This document shows positions 48,096 to 55,936 of a DNA stretch of 64,000 nt, piece after piece. Each line of letters starts with the position of its first letter. The first letter of the stretch is position 1. The position numbers were made by a program, and so were the translations under genes. The notes under the pieces were generated by a model. It did no database searches, was not told the DNA's origin, and saw only the letters and a program-made list of their open reading frames with translations. The DNA is from Candidatus Hinthialibacter antarcticus (GTDB lineage: Bacteria > Hinthialibacterota > Hinthialibacteria > Hinthialibacterales > Hinthialibacteraceae): contig JAVCCE010000058.1 of the NCBI GenBank assembly GCA_030765645.1, forward strand, positions 1-64,000, in the 5' to 3' direction.

Positions 48096-50147
48096 ATGAA
48101 GAAGCGAAATATCTTAAGCAGAATTCTTGTAATCTGTATGATGATGGCGGCTCCGGTTTTCGCAATGGCGGCTGGCGGCTTAAGCGTCACCATTGATAAT
48201 GTAACCATTAATGACGCGATGCAGCCTGTCGTGAGTTTTGAGATGCTCGATGATGGAGGAAACCCGGTTGCCATTAGCGATGTTTCCTATCGTTTTGCTT
48301 TTGCGCGTTTAGAAGTCCTCGATGCAGCCAAAGGCAGTTCCCGCTATGTGAACTATGTTGTCAATGTTCAAACGGTTCCCGAAGGCTACGAAAATGCAGG
48401 CGCCTCCGCCGAACAGGGCAGTTATGACAGCCGTGGTGCAATTACTGATTTTGGCGGCGGTCGCTATCTCTATACATTTGATAATGTGGTTCCTGCTGAT
48501 TTCGACTCCTATTCAGGCATGACTCACACCATGAGCGCCCAGATTCAGCGCACCTATGAAGAAAAGAGTTACATTGCTAATCCGTTGTTCCACTATGTCC
48601 CCAATGGCGGCGAAGTGACGGAACTGCGCAAAGTCGCTACAACCGAAGGCTGCAACAAATGCCACTCCAGTTTGGCGTTGCACGGCAGCGGTCGTCGTGA
48701 GATCGGCTATTGCATCCTCTGCCACAACCCGCAATCTGTTGATCCCGATACCGGCAATACCGTCGATATGGCGGTTATGACCCACAAAATTCACATGGGT
48801 TCGAGTTTGCCCAGTGTCGAAGCGGGCGGAAGTTACAAAATCGTTGGTTATCGCCAAAGCACACATGACTACTCACACGTTGTGTTCCCTCAAGACATCC
48901 GAAATTGCGAAACATGCCACGCTGGCCCCGATGCAGAAGTTTGGAAGACAGCGCCTTCACGCGCGGTTTGCGCTTCCTGCCACGATGACGTCAACTTTGA
49001 AACCGGTGAGAACCACGGTTCCGGCATTCCGCAAGCGAATGATGATATGTGCACTCAGTGCCACCAGGCGGATGGCGATGAATTCGGCATCAGCGTCGCT
49101 GGCGCCCATACGATTCCTGTTAAATCAGCCAAAAACAAAGGGCTGATTGCAGAAATTATTGAAGCATCCAACACGGCGAATGGCGAAATGCCGATTGTTA
49201 AGTTCACGCTGAAAGATGGCGAAGGCAATTTGGTTGCTCTCGAAAGCCTGAGCCGCTTGCGTTTGATCGTTGGCGCTCCAACTAGCGACTATGCTTCATA
49301 CTACAGAGAGGATATGCTTACGGATCCTCCTTCTGTGACATTAGATGGCGATGTCTACACCTACACCATGACCACTCCGATTGCTGATGATATTCAAGGA
49401 TCAATCGCGTTGGCCATCGAATCTCGTATTAGCGTTCTCGTTATCGACGTAGCTGGTGAAGATGATGACGTTTCCGTGAATGAAAACACATTCAACCCCG
49501 TATTTTATGCAGCGGTTACCGACTCCGCTCCCGTTGCGCGCCGCATGACGATTTCACAAGAAAAATGCGAAGCCTGCCATGATCGCCTTGAATTCCACGG
49601 CGGCTCCCGACGCAATGTTGAATACTGCCTCGTCTGCCATAACCCGCGCACCAGCGACGTTGAAGAACGCCCCGAAGGCGTGATGGGCGGCGAATCGGTG
49701 GGCATGGCGTACATGATCCACAAAATCCACAAAGGCGAAACGCTGGAAAAACCGTTCTTGGTCTTTGGACATAATTCAAGCGAACATGATTTCAACGAAG
49801 TCTTGTTCCCGGGCAGCATCACCGAATGCAGCCTCTGCCATACCACAGAGGTTCCTAACTTGCCGTTGCCGAGTGGAGTCATGCCGATCGAATTCTTGGA
49901 TAAAGAGCTCAATCTGGTCAAGATTCCTCCGACGACTGCTGCTTGCATATCGTGTCACGATAACGACGGCGCGATTGCCCACGCTGAATTGAATACAACT
50001 TCAGGCGGCGTCGAATCATGCGCCGTTTGCCACCAGGGCGGTCGCAGCTCGGATATCATTAAAGCCCACGAAGACGATTCGTTTCTGAACGTCATCGAAG
50101 TGCTTGGTTCTGATGATACGAGCGTTGGTCCATGGGATATTCACTAA
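48096..50147 (+). CDS. OmcA/MtrC-family decaheme c-type cytochrome
   Basis: 683 residues from the ATG at 48096 (GAGGTG just upstream). The signal peptide (ILVICMMMAAPVFAMA) is a Sec type without a lipobox cysteine. Ten CXXCH heme sites are present in two groups of five: CNKCH, CILCH, CETCH, CASCH, CTQCH, then CEACH, CLVCH, CSLCH, CISCH, CAVCH, each group preceded by a beta domain (about 25-190 and 350-480). This two-by-(beta plus pentaheme) plan is that of MtrC/OmcA extracellular electron-transfer cytochromes. No MtrA or porin gene is in the window. A strong terminator follows. It probably passes electrons between envelope carriers and an outside acceptor or donor. Confidence 0.95.
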   Translation: MKKRNILSRILVICMMMAAPVFAMAAGGLSVTIDNVTINDAMQPVVSFEMLDDGGNPVAISDVSYRFAFARLEVLDAAKGSSRYVNYVVNVQTVPEGYENAGASAEQGSYDSRGAITDFGGGRYLYTFDNVVPADFDSYSGMTHTMSAQIQRTYEEKSYIANPLFHYVPNGGEVTELRKVATTEGCNKCHSSLALHGSGRREIGYCILCHNPQSVDPDTGNTVDMAVMTHKIHMGSSLPSVEAGGSYKIVGYRQSTHDYSHVVFPQDIRNCETCHAGPDAEVWKTAPSRAVCASCHDDVNFETGENHGSGIPQANDDMCTQCHQADGDEFGISVAGAHTIPVKSAKNKGLIAEIIEASNTANGEMPIVKFTLKDGEGNLVALESLSRLRLIVGAPTSDYASYYREDMLTDPPSVTLDGDVYTYTMTTPIADDIQGSIALAIESRISVLVIDVAGEDDDVSVNENTFNPVFYAAVTDSAPVARRMTISQEKCEACHDRLEFHGGSRRNVEYCLVCHNPRTSDVEERPEGVMGGESVGMAYMIHKIHKGETLEKPFLVFGHNSSEHDFNEVLFPGSITECSLCHTTEVPNLPLPSGVMPIEFLDKELNLVKIPPTTAACISCHDNDGAIAHAELNTTSGGVESCAVCHQGGRSSDIIKAHEDDSFLNVIEVLGSDDTSVGPWDIH

Positions 50148-50183
50148 TCTTTGAAAATACCAGATGCAACAAATGCAGAATGG

Positions 50184-50216
50184 GCCTGCCGGAAACTTCC
50201 GGCAGGCTTTTTTTTT
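50184..50216 (+). terminator. Rho-independent terminator of the decaheme cytochrome gene
   Basis: GCCTGCCGGA (50184-50193) pairs with TCCGGCAGGC (50198-50207) with a four-base loop, followed by nine T (50208-50216). Confidence 0.95.
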
Positions 50217-50974
50217 GTGGATGCCATGATTTTGATTACGAAAACGTATTCCGGGATATTAAAGAAAAAGACAAACTAAATCAGGCGTGGGCGCAACTCT
50301 GGGAGCGCCTGTGCAAAAAGGCCTGAAAGCCCGCACTGAAGCGAGCAGGGTTGTACCCACGCCAAACGCAGCGGAGGGGTATCAAATCGTTCATGTACAT
50401 CATCCAAGCGACGCAGGTGATTGTGTGGAGCGGCTTTCGTAGGAAGCGACCAATAAGGCCGCCCGGAGACAAGCGGAATACAACACCGAGGAGTACGGCG
50501 ATCATGTATAAGTTTCGTTGTTTTGCTACTTTTTTGTTATTGCAAGCGCAGTAAAGTTATCTCGCATTTCGATGCGTGAGCCCCTACCTCCCGCAGGCCG
50601 AGGCTTAGCGAAAGATACAGTTATGAAAACTCAATCCGCACATAATTCAGGCAACCGCTCTAAAACGTATTCCGGGATATAAATAAAAAGACAAATCAAA
50701 TCAGGCTTGGGTGCAACTCTGTGAGCGCCTGTGCATAAGGGCCAGAAAGCCCGCACTGAAGCGAGCAGAGTTGTACCCATGCCTGATGCAACGAAAGAGG
50801 AAGAGGTGGCTTTTAGAGCGATTGAAATATAAACGCGCCTGTAGCCTGCCTGCCGCAGGCAGGTGTGCATAAGGGCCTGAAAGCCCGCACGGAAGCGAGC
50901 AGAGTTGTACCCATGCCTGATGCAACGAAAGCCCAATTGAATTGGTTGAAAAGTATCCGATTTACGGAAAAACC
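50217..50974 (+). repeat. Degenerate cluster of MITE-like copies 4 to 6
   Basis: Three partial copies in the same orientation between convergent genes. Copy 4 (about 50217-50375) lacks its left end but keeps both core arms (50284-50301 and 50346-50363). Copy 5 (about 50660-50800) keeps a core of about 22 paired bases (arms 50704-50721 and 50766-50783). Copy 6 (about 50864-50974) begins in mid-core just after a 23-bp palindrome (50841-50863) and keeps the right end TTTACGGAAAAACC (50961-50974). Between copies 4 and 5 lie about 285 bases with no recognisable gene. Clean target duplications are not seen here. Confidence 0.75.
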
Positions 50975-51005
50975 GTATTTCGTTAATCGTTTGTTGAGTT
51001 CGAAA

Positions 51006-52766
51006 TTACTTGCTGCCTAAGCAATAGAGAAAGCGGTCGCCGCGAACAAAGATTCGCCCTTGAGTGAACGCGGGCGAGGCGAGAATCCACTCATCAATAA
51101 AGGGAACTTCTTCCGCTTGCTCAAATTCCGCAGTCGTTTTGACGCGATAGGTTTTACCTTTTTCGCTCATCATATAAATCCATTCGCCAACCAGAACCGG
51201 CGATGATTGAAACATATCGTCCATCTCGTGCTCATAGAGCATCTCGCCCGTCTCGACTTTGTGACATGACAGCGTTCCCATCGTGGTCAACAGCCAGATC
51301 AATTCGCCGTCGGTCACCGGGCTGCCGATATCGGGCGCCATGCAGTCGACATGCCAGGCAACGTGCGATTCGGTAACGTCGCCGCTGCCGTCTGTTTTGA
51401 TCGCGGCCATCCATTCATTGGGTTGAATCACAATCGCCATGTCTTTGGCGATTACGGGCGAGGGCGCGAGGTCGGTTCCCATCATGGTGGCGCGCCACAG
51501 TTCTTCGCCGGAGTCGGCCTTGTAGCCAATCACCCACGGTTCCGAGACGGTAATGATCTGTTCGCCGCTGTTGGTTTTCGCCAAAATCGGCGAGGTCCAA
51601 CTGTTCGCCACCGGGCGGACGGTTTGCCATACAACGCTCCCCGTCTTACCGTCGAACGCATACAGGACAGACGTGTCATCGTCTTCATAGCCCTGGTCAT
51701 ATTGCACGATCACTTTGTCTTGATAGCACATCAGAGACGTGGCGTAGCCGTACACGCTGTCAGGGACGCCCAGGTTTTTCGCCCACACGCGGTTGCCGTC
51801 AAAGTCAAACGCGACCAGCGAGCCGTCGAAGAAAATCGCATACACGCGGGCGCCGTCGGTCGCCATGGTGGAGGCGGTACGGCCTGTGCCTTCCATGACG
51901 CGCGGTTCTTCGCTGGGCGCGCCGGGAACCATGCCAATCGGTTTGCGCCATAGCAACGCGCCGTCTTCAGTTGAATAGCAGAAAATCTCTTTGGTATTTT
52001 CATCGGCGCCCGACATGAATAAGCGGTCGCCCCAGACGATAGGCGAGTTGTTGCCCTCGAGCAGGACTTCCGTCTTCCAGATGATGCCGTCGCCGCTTTC
52101 GCCGTCCCAGGTTGTCGGGGCGGTTTCGTAATGGGCGACGCCTACGCCGCCCGGCCCACGAAAACGCGACCAGTTCTGGCGAATTTCTTCTTGGGTCGGA
52201 AACGTGACTTGCGGCGCCGCTTCGGCGATTTGCTCGGCTTCGTCGGATGCTGAGGGCAGATCAACGCCAGGGGCGAACCCCAACGCCAGAGCGCCTGCCA
52301 ACAAGACGATGGATGAGCCGATGACGGTTTGCCGCGCTTGCGTCGTCGCATTGGCTTCGCGCAGCGGGTCTTTGTTCTTTACTCTCTTCTTGGGTAATTT
52401 CTTTTGCATCGCGACTGTCTTCTTTAATGCGAGCAACAACACAATCACGCCCGCCAATAGCAAATATTTGCCGCGTTTAGAAAACGCCATCCGTTCAAAA
52501 TATTGCTGACGCAAAGCCAGATCGAGGTCGCGAATTTCACTTTTGAGTTCTTCGTTTTTAACGTCCTCGATTAACAGCGCCTTCTTTTCCGCCATTTGTT
52601 GAGAGTAAATCCGTTCTTTTTCAGGAAGCCCCGACTGGGCGGCGGCGTAATTGTAGGCTAGAAATCCCGCGACCAGGATGCAATAAATCGCGGCGACGAC
52701 CGCGATGTTTTTCGCAGAGGAATCCCACAGGTCTTCGAAGAATTGAAAGCGGTTTTTATTATTCAT
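51006..52766 (-). CDS. Membrane-anchored PQQ-like beta-propeller protein
   Basis: 586 residues from the ATG at 52766 (a GTG just before it is also possible). TM helices at about 22-40 and 102-118, a third near 150-170, with a charged helical section between the first two, then an eight-blade quinoprotein-type propeller (about 205-585). Blade motifs recur as DGALLWRKPIG, GNRVWAKNLG, GSVVWQTVRPV, GEELWRATMMG. NWSRFRGPGGVGVAH is the typical entry strand. PQQ ligands cannot be confirmed, so it may be a scaffold rather than a dehydrogenase. It is the last gene of the NapG/NapH-like redox operon, 10 bases after the previous gene. Confidence 0.8.
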   Translation of the reverse strand: MNNKNRFQFFEDLWDSSAKNIAVVAAIYCILVAGFLAYNYAAAQSGLPEKERIYSQQMAEKKALLIEDVKNEELKSEIRDLDLALRQQYFERMAFSKRGKYLLLAGVIVLLLALKKTVAMQKKLPKKRVKNKDPLREANATTQARQTVIGSSIVLLAGALALGFAPGVDLPSASDEAEQIAEAAPQVTFPTQEEIRQNWSRFRGPGGVGVAHYETAPTTWDGESGDGIIWKTEVLLEGNNSPIVWGDRLFMSGADENTKEIFCYSTEDGALLWRKPIGMVPGAPSEEPRVMEGTGRTASTMATDGARVYAIFFDGSLVAFDFDGNRVWAKNLGVPDSVYGYATSLMCYQDKVIVQYDQGYEDDDTSVLYAFDGKTGSVVWQTVRPVANSWTSPILAKTNSGEQIITVSEPWVIGYKADSGEELWRATMMGTDLAPSPVIAKDMAIVIQPNEWMAAIKTDGSGDVTESHVAWHVDCMAPDIGSPVTDGELIWLLTTMGTLSCHKVETGEMLYEHEMDDMFQSSPVLVGEWIYMMSEKGKTYRVKTTAEFEQAEEVPFIDEWILASPAFTQGRIFVRGDRFLYCLGSK

Positions 52767-52775
52767 CACGTCTCA

Positions 52776-54077
52776 CTATACAAATGAAGCTGATTTGAGT
52801 TGTTTCAGGCGTTTGCGCTCTAATGGACACGAACAATAGCAACGTCCGCAAGCCAGGCAGTCTGAGCGGTCGGCTTCGTAGGCGATCCGTGTTTGTTGGA
52901 CCGAATGCCAGATCAGTTTCAACGCGATCACGAAGCCCAAAAACGCGCCGAGTATCCACCCGCCCCATACATACTGCTCGCGAATCCGCCGGGCGGACTC
53001 AAACAACGGCGCGGCGGGTTGTCCGCTGTCGCGGAACGATTGGCTGGCGTCGATAAAGCCTTCGACCGCGCCCGCGTCTTCGAGCGCGATGCGTTCCGCC
53101 AAGCGTACTGTGTAATCCATCTGTGAAAAGGGAGTAGCGGAAAACGATCCGGCCCATGCCGCAACAAGAATAACGACTGGAGCCAAAACGGAAAAAAGAA
53201 CCAGTCGTTTCTTGTCAACTTCGCTGGGCGGCGGGGCGTCGTCGGGCGTTGGTTTGGTGATAGCGTTGAACGGACAGGCGTCTTCGCATGAATCGCACTG
53301 CACGCAGTCGCCGCCGGGGCCGACGGTGACGCGCCATTGTGAGAATTGTCCGAATGCTTTTAGCAAGACGCTATAGGGGCACAGATACAAGCAATAAGGC
53401 CGTCCGATAAACATGCCGATGATGAGCAGGCACACGCCCAATGTGACCACCGTGATGCTGCCCGTCAGGCGGAAAAACGAAACGAACGGATCGTACTTAC
53501 AAATAATAAACGCGCTGCCCATCGCGGCGAACAATACGGCAGCGCCGAAATAAACGTATGTGAGCATCCCCAGCGCCTGGTGCAGCCAGCGGGGAACTTG
53601 CATCGGTTTGATTAACACCAAATCTTGAATCGCGCCCAGCGGACATACGCCCGCGCAAAAGACTCGCCCGAAAAATAACGTGAAAAACAACGGTAAGAGA
53701 AAAAACGCGACCGCCGCCAACGGCAGCGAATAATTCGGGTCAAACAGCGCCAGCGTGACGTTTTGAATCGCCCCGATGGCGCAGATGCAGCCTTCGCGGT
53801 AAAAGCCAAAATAGAGCAGCGAAAAAATGGTGAGATAAAACACGCCCTGGCGGTTGCGTTTGTGAATCGAAAAATACGACGCCAGCGACAACGCCGCAAA
53901 CAACACGGCGATATCCACATAACTCATCACAACGCCGCGCGGGGCGGGCGTCTGCGTCATCGGAAATGTGTAGCCGCTTTCAAAATCCGGCGGCGGAAAG
54001 CGCTGGACGTCTTGCGCCCAGCCGCTCAGTGAAGCAAGCAGAATCAATACAGGGATGATGCGGGCCATGATGTTCAT
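52776..54077 (-). CDS. NapH/NosR-like membrane iron-sulfur protein
   Basis: 433 residues from the ATG at 54077, which overlaps the stop of the ferredoxin gene as ATGA, so translation is coupled; an ATG at 54068 is also possible. N-terminal signal-like helix (RIIPVLILLASLSGWA), about six TM helices, and the two CxxxCP motifs of NapH/NosR/RdxA proteins: FCAGVCPLGAIQDL and YCLYLCPYS. Then comes a 4Fe-4S motif CVQCDSCEDACPFNAI, one more TM pair and a last CLACGRCYCSCPLERKRL. Such proteins accept electrons from quinol and hand them through Fe-S centres to a periplasmic partner. An extra REGCICAIGAIQN motif near residue 95 adds cysteines. Confidence 0.85.
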   Translation of the reverse strand: MNIMARIIPVLILLASLSGWAQDVQRFPPPDFESGYTFPMTQTPAPRGVVMSYVDIAVLFAALSLASYFSIHKRNRQGVFYLTIFSLLYFGFYREGCICAIGAIQNVTLALFDPNYSLPLAAVAFFLLPLFFTLFFGRVFCAGVCPLGAIQDLVLIKPMQVPRWLHQALGMLTYVYFGAAVLFAAMGSAFIICKYDPFVSFFRLTGSITVVTLGVCLLIIGMFIGRPYCLYLCPYSVLLKAFGQFSQWRVTVGPGGDCVQCDSCEDACPFNAITKPTPDDAPPPSEVDKKRLVLFSVLAPVVILVAAWAGSFSATPFSQMDYTVRLAERIALEDAGAVEGFIDASQSFRDSGQPAAPLFESARRIREQYVWGGWILGAFLGFVIALKLIWHSVQQTRIAYEADRSDCLACGRCYCSCPLERKRLKQLKSASFV

Positions 54078-54649
54078 TCGGGTTTGTTCTCTATTTTCAG
54101 TCGGTACGGTTTGCTTTTCGGGACGCGCACAAACGCGTCGGCTGGACACGCCAGCGCAATCGAACATTCGTTGCAGTTGAGGCAGCGGTCATGGCGCACT
54201 TGCAGATAGAGCGAGGCGTTGCCGAAGGCTTCGCACCACTTCACGCATTTGGCGCAGCCGATGCACAGGCTCTCGTCAATGGTGTAGTCAAAATAGGGGT
54301 CTTCCACAAACGTGCGGATAATCGCCCCGGTGGGGCAAAGTTGGTTTTCGGCGCCGGTGTCGAGCGCGCTAGGCGCGGCGTTAAAAAACCCGGTGCAGAG
54401 TTTGCAGTAGCCGCACATGGGGTATGACTGAACGCACTTCGACGCTGATTCTTCCAACACGCAATGAGAAGCGCAGTTGCCGCAGGAGATGCACTTGTGC
54501 GGGTCAATCTGCCAGACGTAGTCTTCGGCTTGCACGCGGCTAACCAGATAGCCCGACGCGCCGCCCATGCTGAGCACGAAAAAACTGCGGACGCCGTCTC
54601 TGAGTACGCTACGCCGCGTGATTTTGGTTTCTTTCTTAGGCTTGTCCAT
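54074..54649 (-). CDS. Tat-exported multi-cluster ferredoxin (NapG-like)
   Basis: A 191-residue protein with twin-arginine leader ITRRSVLRDGVRSFFVLSMGG. It is cysteine-rich, with about four 4Fe-4S binding groups: CISCGNCASHCVLEESASKC, CGYCKLCTG...LCPTGA, CIGCAKCVKWCEAFG and CLNCNECSIALACPADAF. It resembles NapG and related periplasmic ferredoxins that work with NapH-type membrane proteins, the gene for which follows with a 4-base overlap. AGGAG lies 8 bases before the ATG. It overlaps the preceding small Tat gene by 14 bases. Confidence 0.85.
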   Translation of the reverse strand: MDKPKKETKITRRSVLRDGVRSFFVLSMGGASGYLVSRVQAEDYVWQIDPHKCISCGNCASHCVLEESASKCVQSYPMCGYCKLCTGFFNAAPSALDTGAENQLCPTGAIIRTFVEDPYFDYTIDESLCIGCAKCVKWCEAFGNASLYLQVRHDRCLNCNECSIALACPADAFVRVPKSKPYRLKIENKPE

Positions 54650-54872
54650 GGCGGCGCTCCTGGGTGGTTTTCTCTTTTAATGCTTGCGGCAGCGAGCAAT
54701 CATCGAAAGCGCCGCAACCCTGGCATAGTGGAAACGGCTCGCAGTCGCTGTTTGCAGACGGCTTCCGCAGCAACGCGCCGCCGCCGATCAGCCCTAAAAA
54801 TCCCAGCGCCGCGTAGCGTCCGGTTGAGCGCAAAAATTCGCGTCTTCGTTTCATGGTTTCAAAGAACCGCAT
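54636..54872 (-). CDS. Small Tat-leader, cysteine-containing protein
   Basis: A 78-residue protein of unknown family. AAGGAGA is ideally placed before the ATG at 54872; a second in-frame ATG lies at 54854. KRRREFLRSTGRYAALGFLGLIGGGALL resembles a Tat leader with a Gly-rich core; the mature part has four or five cysteines in CEPFPLCQGCGAFDDCSLPQ and a charged tail. Its end overlaps the ferredoxin gene, implying linked translation and a role in the same complex, perhaps as a small Fe-S subunit or assembly helper. Too short for a firm call. Confidence 0.65.
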   Translation of the reverse strand: MRFFETMKRRREFLRSTGRYAALGFLGLIGGGALLRKPSANSDCEPFPLCQGCGAFDDCSLPQALKEKTTQERRHGQA

Positions 54873-54900
54873 GTTGCATCTCCTTGAAGCAGGCTCGGTC

Positions 54901-55908
54901 TTAACTCATTTTCTTGCTGTAGGCTCTCACTTCTGATTGGGTCGGGTCTAACACCAAAACGCGCCCGTTTGAATCGACGACTGCATCAACGCCGGAAGCG
55001 CTGAAGCACGACTCCGGGCTTTGGCAACCCGCGTCATGTTTTGAAAACTGTTCGGGCGGGGCGACATAGCCGACAAACTCGCCCGCTGCGTCGTAAACCT
55101 TCACGCGGACGATGCCCTTCTCGCAGGTGATGAAGCCTTGATTGTTGGGCAGCAGGGCAAAATGGATCGGGTTGCAGCAACCGCAAAAGCGGTCGGGCTT
55201 GGTCATCGAAAACGCGCCCCACCATGCGGTCATGTCGCCCTGGAAGTTGAAGGTCTCGATGCGGTGCTCTCCGGTATGCGCGGCGTAGAGTTTGTCTTCG
55301 CCCGCAACGGCGACGTCAAAATAAAAACTGGGAATCGCAAATTCGCCGAATGTATTGATCTTGTTTCCTTCGGCGTCGAAATGATGAATGGCTTTTATGC
55401 CCGCGTCTGCGGCGAAGACGTGATTTTCATACTGAGCAATAGATGTGATGAGTCCTTTTTCGCCGACGGGGTTCCATTGGGCGGTTCGCTGACCATCGGC
55501 GTTAAAGATTTCGATGTGGTCAGAGAGTCCAAGATAGATCGGGCCATCGTTTGAAACTTCGATGGCGGAAATTTCGGTTTCGGTTTGAATATGAAGTGAA
55601 CGGGGCTTGCCTGCTGAATCAAAACTTTTGACTTGCGTTCCACTGACGGTATAGATTGCGTCGTTGCGGTCAATCGCGATCAGCCGCGCATGGTCAAGCC
55701 CGGTTTGAATGCGCGGCGCCGATTCTTCATAGAGGTGCAAAGCGGGGTCGGATTTCAGCAAGTCCGCCAACGGGAGATTCATTGGGTCATTGGCGACGGG
55801 CTTTTCGCCGAACAGGTCAATGCGGAAAATAGAAAACACCGCGCCCGCAACAGCGGCCAGGATCAAGCCGATAGTCCAGCGTTTGGAATGTGATATTTTT
55901 TCTTCCAT
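54901..55908 (-). CDS. Membrane-anchored NHL-type beta-propeller protein
   Basis: 335 residues from the ATG at 55908 (AGGAG upstream). One N-terminal TM anchor (WTIGLILAAVAGAVFSIF), then a six-blade NHL-like propeller: ARLIAIDRNDAIYTVSGTQVKSFDSAGK, GPIYLGLSDHIEIFNADGQ, NHVFAADAGIKAIHHFDAEGNKINTFG. A cysteine cluster FCGCCNPIHFALL near residue 255 and CQSPESCFSASG near 300 are unusual for a propeller and recall NHL proteins found near Fe-S redox genes. It is second in the operon, before the small Tat protein. It may be the periplasmic docking or sensing part of the complex. Confidence 0.75.
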   Translation of the reverse strand: MEEKISHSKRWTIGLILAAVAGAVFSIFRIDLFGEKPVANDPMNLPLADLLKSDPALHLYEESAPRIQTGLDHARLIAIDRNDAIYTVSGTQVKSFDSAGKPRSLHIQTETEISAIEVSNDGPIYLGLSDHIEIFNADGQRTAQWNPVGEKGLITSIAQYENHVFAADAGIKAIHHFDAEGNKINTFGEFAIPSFYFDVAVAGEDKLYAAHTGEHRIETFNFQGDMTAWWGAFSMTKPDRFCGCCNPIHFALLPNNQGFITCEKGIVRVKVYDAAGEFVGYVAPPEQFSKHDAGCQSPESCFSASGVDAVVDSNGRVLVLDPTQSEVRAYSKKMS

Positions 55909-55936
55909 GATGCCGCTCCTTCTAGAATCTGCGTCT

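Noticed and set aside
50631-50936. Minus-strand frames of 70-100 codons in the repeat cluster (CIRHGYNSARF-like repeats)
   Set aside because: They are translations of the mobile repeat core; the protein repeats follow from DNA repeats, not from a gene.
27216-50974. Repeat family as a CRISPR array
   Set aside because: Copies are about 235 bp, far apart, and have target duplications; there are no regular spacers or cas genes.
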